Below are positions 1-6,862 of a stretch of 41,999 bases of DNA, in pieces; position 1 is the first letter of the stretch, and every line of letters starts with the position of its first letter. The DNA is taken from NCBI GenBank assembly GCA_031551725.1, contig JAVBNF010000049.1:1-41999 (forward strand), written 5' to 3'. The translations under genes and the position numbers were made by a program. Below the pieces are notes generated by a model that saw only the letters and a list, made by a program, of their open reading frames with translations, made no database searches and had not been told where the DNA came from. This DNA comes from JAVBNF01 sp031551725 (GTDB taxonomy: Bacteria; Bacteroidota; Bacteroidia; Bacteroidales; P3).

Positions 1-15
1 TAAATACAACACAAC

Positions 16-2115
16 ATGAAAACACAATTACAATTATCGGCTGCGGCTGTACGGGCGAACCCACGTGTTCGCCCTGCCAACAACAACGTGCCACCGATTG
101 CTGTACGGGCACCCCTCGCGGGTGCCCCTTTGACAACAGGGAAGGGGCAAGCCCTGCCCCTACAATTCGCACGATGGATTTTTCTGCAATTCTGCATTTT
201 TGCATTTCTGCCGATTTTCTCTCAAACTTCTGCCCCCGATTTCACCGACCCACGCGATGGCGAAAAATACAAAACCGTGATTATGCCCGATGGCAAACGC
301 TGGATGGCGGAAAATCTACGGTATCGCAAGGGATTGAACAATCCGATTTTCTCAAACAATACGACTGCAAATAGCTTTGCAGCTTCGAAAAGTACGTATT
401 ACTGCCCGGGGCCCGGACCGCTAAATACCTCCGTTAATCAAGCCGATCCCTTGTCTTGTGAATATTGGGGAGCGCTTTATCCTTTTTGGGTGGCTTATGC
501 AAATTCAGCCAATACCGCCGTGAATACTACTTTGGGCGAGCAAGGTATTTGTCCAAATGGCTGGCATTTGCCCACGGATAATGAGTGGAATTTGCTTTTT
601 ACAAAAATCGGCGGAGCAACAGATGCCGGAAAACTACTCAAAGATACAGCACGAGGCACATTTGCAAATAATCAAGCATATAAAAGATATTGGACAAATG
701 CTGCTTTACAAAATACAAATTCTTACGGGTTCTCTGCTTTGGCTGCGGGCTTGCGTACCACTGCTGGTGCCTATTTTGGCAACGGTACGCAGGCTCTTTT
801 CTGGACAAGCACCCCAAATACCAACGGAACTCAAGCAAGTTCAAAAATATTCACAAACAGCTCCAATTCATCAACCGGCTCCTCTACACAAAATCGCGCG
901 GACGCTTTGTCCGTTCGCTGTGTGGAGGGTGGTTGCGATGAAGGTTTTCGTGTTCCGTTTTTGGTTTCCAAAAACGGATCTAAAACATTAGACCAGGCTT
1001 TTGATACGGTTTTCTTTGTTCGGAGTTCGGTGTTTTATTATACTGTTTTCGCTCTCCCCACTGCTACCGGTACGTGGTCTTACACGGTTACGCCTGTTTC
1101 GTCTTCGCTTCCAAGCGGCGTCACGGTCGATGTTCAGTCTTTTTCCCAGCCGCGTATTATGGGTACTGATATTCTGATCGAGCTTCTTTTCAAAGGTCTT
1201 TCTTCCGCCAACGATGGTCAAACGGTGCGGTTTTCAATTGTGGCCTCTAATCCTAATTACTGCAACATCAATCAAGATCTTTTCATTACCTTCAAAGAAT
1301 ATTTCGGTACAACCATGACTGACAATAGAGACGGCAAGGTTTATAAAACCGTTATTATGCCCGACGGCAAAGAATGGATGGCTGAAAATCTCAATTACCA
1401 AACAGGGATGACTTTTCGTGCTACATCCAATTCCCCCAATGGTACAACTGGCGGCGGTCAGGGCAGTCTTTCTTTTTGGTGCCCGGGTATAGACGATAAG
1501 GGTACATCCGATGTGCGGACGCTTGCCGACTGCGAGAAATACGGTGCCCTCTACACATGGGATGCTGCAATGTGGCGCGACGGTAGTTCTGCCAACGGCG
1601 GACTTCCTGGAACAATTACTTGTATATATGGTAATTATCCGTGTACCAACAACAATCAGGTTGGCGGTCGAGGCATCTGTCCCAGTGGTTGGCATGTTCC
1701 TACCGACAATGAATGGGGCCTCATGTTAAATGCCGTGGAAACCACTAATGGGAACAGCCTTTCTGCAGCAATCAATTCTGGAACAACTGGTGGATACCAA
1801 AACCACAATATTGGTTCTTCTCCCTCTCAATATTGCCTGGGTATTGATGCCGGTATGCGATTAACGCACAGTAGTGGGGTTAATTACGGTCTTCCCCGTA
1901 CCGACCAATATGGTTTTTCCGTGCTTCCGGCTGGCTTCCGTAGGCACGATGGTGCGAACTTCCTTCTACGAGAAGTGGGGACCTACTTCTGGAGTGCATC
2001 AAGTTATGACGCTTCGCATGGGTGGAACCGATCCTTCCACGTTGGTCTCGCTTCCGTAGTCCGTAATCCTGACAGTCGTTCGCACGGCTTCTCGGTGCGC
2101 TGCCTCAGGGATTAA
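16..2115 (+). CDS. Secreted protein with two FISUMP domains
   Basis: A 699-residue secreted protein of unknown function. Two copies of the FISUMP module (Fibrobacter succinogenes major paralogous domain, TIGR02145) are visible at about residues 75-305 and 433-699. Each opens with a D-x-RDG-x-x-YKTVIMPDG-x-x-WMAENL motif, has a GICP-x-GWH-x-PTDNEW motif in the middle and ends in SVRC. A region of about 120 residues between them looks like an Ig-like or adhesion spacer. A hydrophobic signal segment ending in FSQ lies at about residues 53-70, unusually far from the start. Residues 11-50 are encoded by a palindromic repeat cassette (positions 48-165), so the original n-region was probably MKTQLQL joined directly to the hydrophobic core. 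No alternative in-frame Met precedes the signal segment. There is no T9SS C-terminal domain. The start lies only 15 bases into the window, so an upstream start cannot be fully excluded. Confidence 0.8.
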   Translation: MKTQLQLSAAAVRANPRVRPANNNVPPIAVRAPLAGAPLTTGKGQALPLQFARWIFLQFCIFAFLPIFSQTSAPDFTDPRDGEKYKTVIMPDGKRWMAENLRYRKGLNNPIFSNNTTANSFAASKSTYYCPGPGPLNTSVNQADPLSCEYWGALYPFWVAYANSANTAVNTTLGEQGICPNGWHLPTDNEWNLLFTKIGGATDAGKLLKDTARGTFANNQAYKRYWTNAALQNTNSYGFSALAAGLRTTAGAYFGNGTQALFWTSTPNTNGTQASSKIFTNSSNSSTGSSTQNRADALSVRCVEGGCDEGFRVPFLVSKNGSKTLDQAFDTVFFVRSSVFYYTVFALPTATGTWSYTVTPVSSSLPSGVTVDVQSFSQPRIMGTDILIELLFKGLSSANDGQTVRFSIVASNPNYCNINQDLFITFKEYFGTTMTDNRDGKVYKTVIMPDGKEWMAENLNYQTGMTFRATSNSPNGTTGGGQGSLSFWCPGIDDKGTSDVRTLADCEKYGALYTWDAAMWRDGSSANGGLPGTITCIYGNYPCTNNNQVGGRGICPSGWHVPTDNEWGLMLNAVETTNGNSLSAAINSGTTGGYQNHNIGSSPSQYCLGIDAGMRLTHSSGVNYGLPRTDQYGFSVLPAGFRRHDGANFLLREVGTYFWSASSYDASHGWNRSFHVGLASVVRNPDSRSHGFSVRCLRD
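48..165. repeat. Palindromic repeat cassette inside the FISUMP gene
   Basis: Three back-to-back GC-rich hairpins are seen: GGGCGAAC/GTTCGCCC (53-60 with 67-74), GGGCACCC/GGGTGCCC (107-114 with 120-127) and GGGGCA/TGCCCC (144-149 with 155-160). The block starts with TGTACGGGC, repeats TGTACGGGC at 102-110 and closes with GCCCCTACA. This is the same TGTA...TACA border style as the palindromes at 2335 and 6467. It is read through in frame and contributes about 40 residues rich in R, P, A and N just before the signal-peptide core. Confidence 0.75.
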
Positions 2116-2334
2116 GAAAGTTTTAATCATTTAGGGTGGTTTAGGTGGTTTGGATTGGTTTAGAAAGTTTAGAAAAGTTCAGAAAAGTTCAGAAAAGTTC
2201 AGAAAGTTCAGAAAAGTTCAGAAAGTTCAGAACCTCCTAAACCACTCTAAACTTTCTGAACTTTCCTAAACCGTTCAAATTAAATAAAGGCGTGAGCCGC
2301 TTATTCATTCTTTTGAGAATCTTGGTCGGTTTTC
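2116..2334. repeat. AGTTCAGAAA tandem/inverted repeat
   Basis: The stretch after the FISUMP stop has about seven tandem copies of (A)3-4GTT(T/C)AG between 2160 and 2230, at a period of 9-11 bp. An inverted copy follows: AAAGTTCAGAAAGTT (2213-2227) pairs with AACTTTCTGAACTTT (2250-2264), giving a 15-bp stem. A closely similar hairpin lies upstream of recF at 29112-29164. The rest of the block is low-complexity and shows no gene. Confidence 0.75.
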
Positions 2335-2370
2335 TGTAGAGACGTAATGCATTGCGTCTCTACATTTTTT
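2335..2370. repeat. Palindrome TGTAGAGAC...GTCTCTACA, copy 1
   Basis: A 30-bp near-perfect palindrome (2335-2364, one G-T mismatch pair) centred on ATGCAT, followed by six T residues. It could double as a terminator, but the same palindrome recurs at 6467-6494 and a diverged form at 36622-36641, so it is a dispersed repeat. Confidence 0.75.
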
Positions 2371-2399
2371 ATTTATGTTTTTTGTGTTTCTTGATAAGA

Positions 2400-2430
2400 C
2401 CCAACTGGAGGAACAGCTGTTGGGCTTTTT
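2400..2430 (+). terminator. Terminator-like hairpin
   Basis: CCCAAC (2400-2405) pairs with GTTGGG (2419-2424), followed by CTTTTT. It lies nearly 300 bp after the FISUMP stop, so whether it serves that gene is uncertain. Confidence 0.45.
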
Positions 2431-2520
2431 CGTTTTCATTGCCGTTGGTTTTAATCAAAACAGGTCTTAAAATCCTGTTAGGTTTTGCTTTAAGTTAGAA
2501 AAAGACCTGTTAGGAAAAAT

Positions 2521-2840
2521 ACTGCGAAAATCTGCAAAATTTTAAAAATCTGCGATTCCCCCCTTTCGCCGCAGGCGAAGATACGCACTGCGTCACCGCG
2601 CAATAAAAAAACACTTTGCTCCGTGAAAAAATCTAATGTTTTTGCAGCCACCGCGTAAATCCCCGAAATCTGCGAAAATTCGCGATCCCCCTCGTCGCAG
2701 ACGAGGATACGCGCAGCGTCACCGCGCAATAAAAAACACTTTGCTCCGTGAAAAAAATCTAATGTTTTTGCAGCTGCCGCGTAAATCCCCGAAATCTGCG
2801 AAAATTCGCGATAACCCTTCGCCAACGGCGAAAATACGGC
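2521..2840. repeat. 126-bp tandem repeat with covarying hairpins
   Basis: About two and a half copies of a 126-bp unit; the word GCGTCACCGCGCAATAAAA recurs at 2590 and 2716. Each copy has a 6-bp hairpin with a 3-base loop at the same place: TTCGCC-gca-GGCGAA (about 2564-2578), CTCGTC-gca-GACGAG (2691-2705) and TTCGCC-aac-GGCGAA (about 2818-2832). The stem differs between copies by paired changes that keep base-pairing. Since 126 is divisible by 3, the minus strand stays open as a 111-codon repetitive frame, which I do not believe is a gene. The upstream part (2455-2520) carries diverged AGACCTGTTAGG words related to the hairpin at 5029. Confidence 0.8.
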
Positions 2841-2957
2841 CTATATTGATAGTTTTTCATGCATAATATCAAATTATTATATGTTGGTTCTAAATAATTC
2901 GTAGTTTATAATTCACAACTTTTTCATGAACGCAATGAATAATTCATAATTTTTTTC

Positions 2958-2965
2958 TATCTTTG
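2958..2965 (+). promoter_or_regulatory. -7 box TATCTTTG for arcC
   Basis: Matches the Bacteroidota -7 consensus TAnnTTTG, 19 bases before the carbamate kinase ATG. No clear TTG/TTTG -33 element is seen. In AT-rich DNA such matches also occur by chance. Confidence 0.5.
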
Positions 2966-2984
2966 CCGTTCCAAAAACATATTT

Positions 2985-3929
2985 ATGAAAAAACTCGCTG
3001 TAGTTGCATTTGGTGGAAACGCCTTACTTCATGCCGGACAAAAAGGAACGTATCAGGAACAAATCGCTAACGTTACGGAAACCTGTCAGGCGCTTAATAA
3101 CTTAATTAAACAAGGTTATAATTTGGTTATCGGACACGGAAACGGTCCACAAGTAGGAAACTCTCTGTTGCAACATGAGGCCGGACATAAACAATTTGGC
3201 CTCGAATCCATGCCTTTGGATTTTTGCGTGGCCGAAACACAGGGTTCTATCGGTTATTTGATTGAGCAAGGTTTCCAAAACTTTTTTGCTTCCGAAAACA
3301 TCCGCAGCCGCAGCGTCATAACCATGATTACGCGTGTGATGGTGGATCCCAACGATCCTGCATTTCTTAAACCTACCAAACCCGTTGGCCCGTATTATTC
3401 CAAGGAAGAAGCTGATGCGTATGCTGCTCAAACGGGCGCCGTATTTGCAGAAGACCCTAAAGGAAACGGCTGGCGCAAAGTGGTTGCATCGCCCAAACCG
3501 ATGAAAATTTCCAATATCGATACTGTAAAACGTTTGGCGCTCGAAGGAAATATCGTAATCACCGTTGGTGGAGGTGGTATTCCGGTTAAATTTGATGGAT
3601 CGCAAACCCACGGTGTGGAAGCTGTAATCGACAAAGACCTCGCATCTGCGTTAACTGCTGTGGAAATCGGCGCCGATGAATTCATGATTCTAACCGACGT
3701 TCCTAAAATTTATATCAATTTCCGTAAACCGGAAGAAAAAGCACTGAATACCATCACACTGGCCGAAGCAAAACAATATCTTGCCGAAGGGCATTTTGCC
3801 GAAGGTTCTATGGCTCCTAAAGTGCGTGCTGCCATTTACTTTGTTGAAAACGGAGGAAGAGAATGCGTGATCACATCCGCATCCGAACTCGCCAAAGAAG
3901 ACGGCGGCACTAGGATAATTAGGAATTAA
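2985..3929 (+). CDS. arcC: Carbamate kinase
   Basis: Carbamate kinase converts carbamoyl phosphate and ADP to ATP, CO2 and ammonia, the energy-yielding last step of the arginine deiminase pathway in the cytosol. The 314-residue length is normal. Amino-acid-kinase family motifs are clear: AFGGNALL near the N-terminus, GHGNGPQVGN at about residues 50-59, GGGGIPV in the middle and AVIDKDLASALTA near residue 215. A -7 box precedes the ATG. Ornithine carbamoyltransferase follows 79 bp later, so the two probably act in one pathway. The stop codon lies inside the first unit of a GAATTAA heptamer repeat, so the last two residues are repeat-encoded. Arginine deiminase is not in the window. Confidence 0.95.
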   Translation: MKKLAVVAFGGNALLHAGQKGTYQEQIANVTETCQALNNLIKQGYNLVIGHGNGPQVGNSLLQHEAGHKQFGLESMPLDFCVAETQGSIGYLIEQGFQNFFASENIRSRSVITMITRVMVDPNDPAFLKPTKPVGPYYSKEEADAYAAQTGAVFAEDPKGNGWRKVVASPKPMKISNIDTVKRLALEGNIVITVGGGGIPVKFDGSQTHGVEAVIDKDLASALTAVEIGADEFMILTDVPKIYINFRKPEEKALNTITLAEAKQYLAEGHFAEGSMAPKVRAAIYFVENGGRECVITSASELAKEDGGTRIIRN

Positions 3930-3957
3930 GAATTAAGAATTAAGAATTAAGAATTAA
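3923..3957. repeat. Heptamer tandem repeat GAATTAA x5
   Basis: Five exact head-to-tail copies of GAATTAA begin within the arcC stop codon region and continue into the gap before arcB. Confidence 0.9.
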
Positions 3958-3970
3958 GAATGCCTTTCTC

Positions 3971-3998
3971 ATTAACCATTAACAATTAACCATTAACA
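3971..3998. repeat. 14-bp tandem repeat ATTAACCATTAACA x2
   Basis: Two exact copies of ATTAACCATTAACA, itself two related heptamers (ATTAACC, ATTAACA), end 10 bases before the arcB ATG. Confidence 0.85.
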
Positions 3999-4008
3999 AT
4001 TATAAATC

Positions 4009-5010
4009 ATGGCATTTAACTTACGTAACCGGAGCTTTTTGAAATTATTGGATTTCACCCCGGCAGAAATTAAACACTTTTTAAAATTATCTGCAGAGCT
4101 TAAAGCGGCTAAATATGCAGGTACTGAACAACAACGTTTGAAAGGAAAAAACATCGTACTTCTTTTCGAAAAAGACTCTACGCGTACGCGTTGCGCTTTC
4201 GAAGTAGCAGCTATGGATCAAGGTGCCGGTGTTACTTATTTGGGACCTGCCGGTTCGCAAATGGGTAAAAAAGAGTCGATGAAAGACACTGCACGCGTGC
4301 TCGGACGCATGTACGACGGTATCGAATACCGCGGATATGCTCAAGAAATCGTGGAAACACTTGCCGAATATGCCGGTGTACCTGTATGGAACGGATTGAC
4401 AACCGAATTCCACCCAACTCAAATTTTGGCCGATTTCTTAACCATGTCGGAACACATCGACAAACCGTTGAATAAAGTTGCTTTTGCATATCTTGGTGAT
4501 GCTAAGAATAATATGGGTAACTCTTTGATGGTGGGCGCTGCCAAAATGGGAATGGATTTCCGCGCAGTGGCTCCTAAAGAGTGCTGGCCGGAAGCATCGT
4601 TGGTGAAAAAATGCAAAGAAATTGCCAAAGAAACCGGCGCAACAATTACATTGACAGAAGATGTTAATAAAGGTGTTAAAGGTGTAGATTTCTTATACAC
4701 AGATGTTTGGGTGTCGATGGGCGAGCCTGCTGAAGTTTGGGCAGAACGCATCAAACTTTTGAAACCATATCAAATCAACATGAAAGTGGTGAAAGCTACC
4801 GGAAATCCAAACGTGAAATTCATGCATTGCCTCCCGGCTTTCCACAACTTGGAAACAGAAGTAGGACGCGATATTTACAAAAAATTCAAAATCGATGCAA
4901 TGGAAGTAACCGAAGATGTCTTCGAATCTCCAATGTCGATCGTGTTTGACGAAGCCGAAAACCGCTTGCATACCATTAAAGCTGTGATGGTTGCAACGCT
5001 TGGTAACTAA
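4009..5010 (+). CDS. arcB: Ornithine carbamoyltransferase
   Basis: Catalyses carbamoyl phosphate + ornithine = citrulline + phosphate. The carbamoyl-phosphate loop STRTR is at residues 57-61, an EFHPTQ-x-LADF motif follows, and MHCLPAFHN near the C-terminus supplies the ornithine-site HCLP motif. The 333-residue length matches the longer OTC class typical of catabolic ArcB. Being directly downstream of carbamate kinase supports a catabolic role, running citrulline to ornithine and feeding carbamoyl phosphate to ArcC. Sequence alone cannot rule out the anabolic ArgF role, since no other arginine gene is in view. A strong hairpin terminator follows the stop. Confidence 0.93.
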   Translation: MAFNLRNRSFLKLLDFTPAEIKHFLKLSAELKAAKYAGTEQQRLKGKNIVLLFEKDSTRTRCAFEVAAMDQGAGVTYLGPAGSQMGKKESMKDTARVLGRMYDGIEYRGYAQEIVETLAEYAGVPVWNGLTTEFHPTQILADFLTMSEHIDKPLNKVAFAYLGDAKNNMGNSLMVGAAKMGMDFRAVAPKECWPEASLVKKCKEIAKETGATITLTEDVNKGVKGVDFLYTDVWVSMGEPAEVWAERIKLLKPYQINMKVVKATGNPNVKFMHCLPAFHNLETEVGRDIYKKFKIDAMEVTEDVFESPMSIVFDEAENRLHTIKAVMVATLGN

Positions 5011-5028
5011 TATTGTATAAATATGCAT

Positions 5029-5070
5029 AGACCTAACAGGTTTTAGAAACCTGTTAGGTCTTTTATTCTT
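5029..5070 (+). terminator. Strong terminator after arcB
   Basis: A perfect 15-bp stem (5029-5043 with 5047-5061, stem word AGACCTAACAGGTTT) with a three-base loop TAG, followed by a T-rich tract. The stem words also appear scattered at 2455-2512, so it may be repeat-derived. Confidence 0.85.
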
Positions 5071-5111
5071 AGCAAATTAACAGTAAGCTGTTAAGTTTTT
5101 AACTAAATAAT

Positions 5112-5747
5112 ATGAAAAAACAACTTTTTTTAATTGTAATTTTGTTGTGTGTAATTTCCGCTCATGCCCAGAATAAGGGCGATCTCTGGATTGGAGGAGC
5201 TTTTAGCATGGGATACGACAAGCACAAAACGATTGACGACGGTACAAAAAACGATAAGTACAAGGTAGTTGACTACGACATAGAACCTTATGCAGAGTAT
5301 TTTATCATCAAAGACCTTTCGGTAAACGCGGGTCTGCAATTTTACTCTGAAAAATGGAAAAGTCTGGAAAACGATAGTGTCGTAAAAACGCCCATGTACG
5401 GTTTTTTTATCGGAGGGGTGAAATATTTTCCGATTTCCGACCGCTTTTCGTTTTATGTGTTGGCAAGAGCCGGAGTTGCGTACGGAAAAACAATTATTGC
5501 CGACGGTCAAAACAATCGCTCGGACTATTGTAAAGTAACCGATTTTGAATTGCGCTTGACACCCGGAATCCAGTATTCGGTGAACGATTGGATGCGAATA
5601 TATATGACGTTTGGAAAAGGATTAGTACACACTTCTCGGACAACCAAAAATTATCCGGGAAAACCGGATCAGAAATTACGCGACGACCAATGGGGAGTGC
5701 GCTTGTTTACAGAAGGTTTGGCATTGGGAGTGCAATTTCGTTTATAA
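5112..5747 (+). CDS. Outer-membrane beta-barrel protein (paralog 1)
   Basis: A 211-residue predicted outer-membrane protein. It has a typical signal peptide (MKKQLFLIVILLCVISAHAQ, cleavage after A-x-A). Alternating hydrophobic strands follow and the protein ends in VQFRL, a terminal aromatic/hydrophobic strand signature. Motifs GDLWIGGAFSMGYD, EPYAEYFIIKDLS and FFIGGVKYFPISDRFSFYVLARAG parallel those of the next gene, so the two are tandem duplicates. It resembles the small outer-membrane beta-barrel families (OmpW/OprF-like) common in Bacteroidota; the ligand or function is unknown. The gap to its paralog is 47 bp and shows no terminator, so cotranscription is likely. Confidence 0.8.
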   Translation: MKKQLFLIVILLCVISAHAQNKGDLWIGGAFSMGYDKHKTIDDGTKNDKYKVVDYDIEPYAEYFIIKDLSVNAGLQFYSEKWKSLENDSVVKTPMYGFFIGGVKYFPISDRFSFYVLARAGVAYGKTIIADGQNNRSDYCKVTDFELRLTPGIQYSVNDWMRIYMTFGKGLVHTSRTTKNYPGKPDQKLRDDQWGVRLFTEGLALGVQFRL

Positions 5748-5794
5748 CTTTATTTTAACAGAGAACATATTTATTAACTAAAACAAAAAAAATT

Positions 5795-6409
5795 ATGAAA
5801 AAAGTTCTTTTAATGGCAGTGGCAATGTTTGCTGCATCGACAATGTTTGCTCAAAAAGGCGGATTGTGGTTAGGTGGAAGCCTCGGATTTTCAAGTGAAA
5901 CAGAAAAAACAGACAGTGACAAAGACGACAAATGGAATAACTTCACAATTGCTCCTTTTGCTGAATACTACTTTATGGAAGACGTATCCTTATTTGGTGG
6001 TATTGATTATGCACATTACAAGTACAAAAAATTTAATCCTGATAGCGACGTGAAAGGTAACACATTTGGCTTGTTCATCGGTGCTGCTAAATATTTCAAG
6101 TTAGGTGAAAAATGTAATTTGTATGCTGCTGCTCGCATTGGTTTTGATACTGAAAAAGATCCAATGTCGCCAAACCAACCAGGTACAACGAAAGCAACTA
6201 ATTTTAACGTTACTGTTTATCCAGGAATTTCTTATCAAATTGCAGATAAGGCTATTATCTTTGCGGAGTTAGGACAAGGTTTGTATTTTAATAAGCATAC
6301 TGAGAAATACACAGAAGGAGGCGAAGATCATAAGTATCATGATAACGCTTTTGGATTTAATGTTCTTACAGGTGGAGTTAACTTCGGTGTTAAATTCAAA
6401 TTAATGTAA
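5795..6409 (+). CDS. Outer-membrane beta-barrel protein (paralog 2)
   Basis: A 204-residue predicted outer-membrane barrel, paralogous to the gene just upstream: signal peptide ending TMFAQ, GGLWLGGSLGFSS after cleavage, APFAEYYFMEDVSLFGGIDY in the middle and a VKFKLM C-terminus. Codon use looks more AT-rich than paralog 1. It is followed by a terminator at 6431. The function is not known; the duplicated pair could be differentially exposed surface barrels. Confidence 0.8.
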   Translation: MKKVLLMAVAMFAASTMFAQKGGLWLGGSLGFSSETEKTDSDKDDKWNNFTIAPFAEYYFMEDVSLFGGIDYAHYKYKKFNPDSDVKGNTFGLFIGAAKYFKLGEKCNLYAAARIGFDTEKDPMSPNQPGTTKATNFNVTVYPGISYQIADKAIIFAELGQGLYFNKHTEKYTEGGEDHKYHDNAFGFNVLTGGVNFGVKFKLM

Positions 6410-6430
6410 TATTTTTTACATGAAAATGAT

Positions 6431-6459
6431 GGGGCAGTCTGCAAAGGCTGCCCTTTTTT
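6431..6459 (+). terminator. Terminator after the barrel pair
   Basis: GGGCAGTC pairs with GGCTGCCC around a TGCAAA loop, followed by TTTTTT. Confidence 0.8.
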
Positions 6460-6466
6460 ATTACCC

Positions 6467-6494
6467 GTAGAGACGCAATGCATTGCGTCTCTAC
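6467..6494. repeat. Palindrome GTAGAGAC...GTCTCTAC, copy 2
   Basis: A perfect 28-bp palindrome, nearly identical to copy 1 at 2335-2364. Confidence 0.85.
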
Positions 6495-6513
6495 AATTCA
6501 CATTCAGACCTAA

Positions 6514-6545
6514 CAAAAAAGGCTGTCCGAACGAACAGCCTTTTT
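6514..6545. terminator. Bidirectional terminator
   Basis: GGCTGT (6521-6526) pairs with ACAGCC (6535-6540), flanked by A6 on the left and T5 on the right, so it can work on both strands. On the minus strand it ends the ferredoxin gene. Confidence 0.75.
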
Positions 6546-6565
6546 CATTGAATTCTGAATATTTC

Positions 6566-6733
6566 TTATTCAGGATGAATTGCTTCTACCGGACACACGT
6601 CGGCGCAAGTGCCACAAGATGTGCAAATATCCGGATTGATTGAATACTTGTCGCCTGCCGAAATCGCCTCAACAGGACACTCATCAATACATGTACCGCA
6701 AGCAATACATGAGTCTGAAATTTTGTAAGCCAT
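6566..6733 (-). CDS. 2[4Fe-4S] ferredoxin
   Basis: A 55-residue low-potential electron carrier. The translation starts MAYKISDSCIACGTCIDECP and ends VCPVEAIHPE. Two C-x2-C-x2-C-x3-CP clusters are complete (CIACGTCIDECP and CTSCGTCADVCP), as in clostridial-type bacterial ferredoxins. It is transcribed divergently from korA, 129 bp away. It is a plausible electron acceptor for the KorAB 2-oxoacid oxidoreductase; that partnership is inferred from position and chemistry. A terminator hairpin lies 21 bases past the stop. Confidence 0.95.
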   Translation of the reverse strand: MAYKISDSCIACGTCIDECPVEAISAGDKYSINPDICTSCGTCADVCPVEAIHPE

Positions 6734-6763
6734 AGTTTTTGTTAATTTGGTTAAAATCTTTTA

Positions 6764-6771
6764 CAAAATTA
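6764..6771 (-). promoter_or_regulatory. -7 box for the ferredoxin gene
   Basis: CAAAATTA on the plus strand reads TAATTTTG on the minus strand, a match to TAnnTTTG, 31 bases upstream of the ferredoxin start. Confidence 0.4.
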
Positions 6772-6817
6772 ATTAAATTTTTTTGAAAAAACAAGGCTTT
6801 TTATCAAAATAATTCAC

Positions 6818-6825
6818 TATCTTTG
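6818..6825 (+). promoter_or_regulatory. -7 box TATCTTTG for korA
   Basis: An exact TAnnTTTG match 38 bases before the korA ATG, divergent from the ferredoxin -7 box. No clear -33 element. Confidence 0.5.
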
Positions 6826-6862
6826 CGTAGTTTTTCAGAATAATTATTCAATCTAACATATC

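Noticed and set aside
1234..1695. Long antisense open frame within the FISUMP gene
   Set aside because: No recognisable motif, and it is fully overlapped by a strong secreted-protein gene.
2335..2370. A simple terminator for the FISUMP gene
   Set aside because: Termination may occur there, but the palindrome recurs elsewhere with the same borders, so it is called a repeat.
2490..2825. 111-codon minus-strand open frame with internal repeats
   Set aside because: It is open only because the 126-bp repeat unit is a multiple of three; it has no start context, and hairpin changes alter its residues freely.
3102..3611. 169-codon antisense open frame in arcC
   Set aside because: A shadow of the well-supported carbamate kinase gene.
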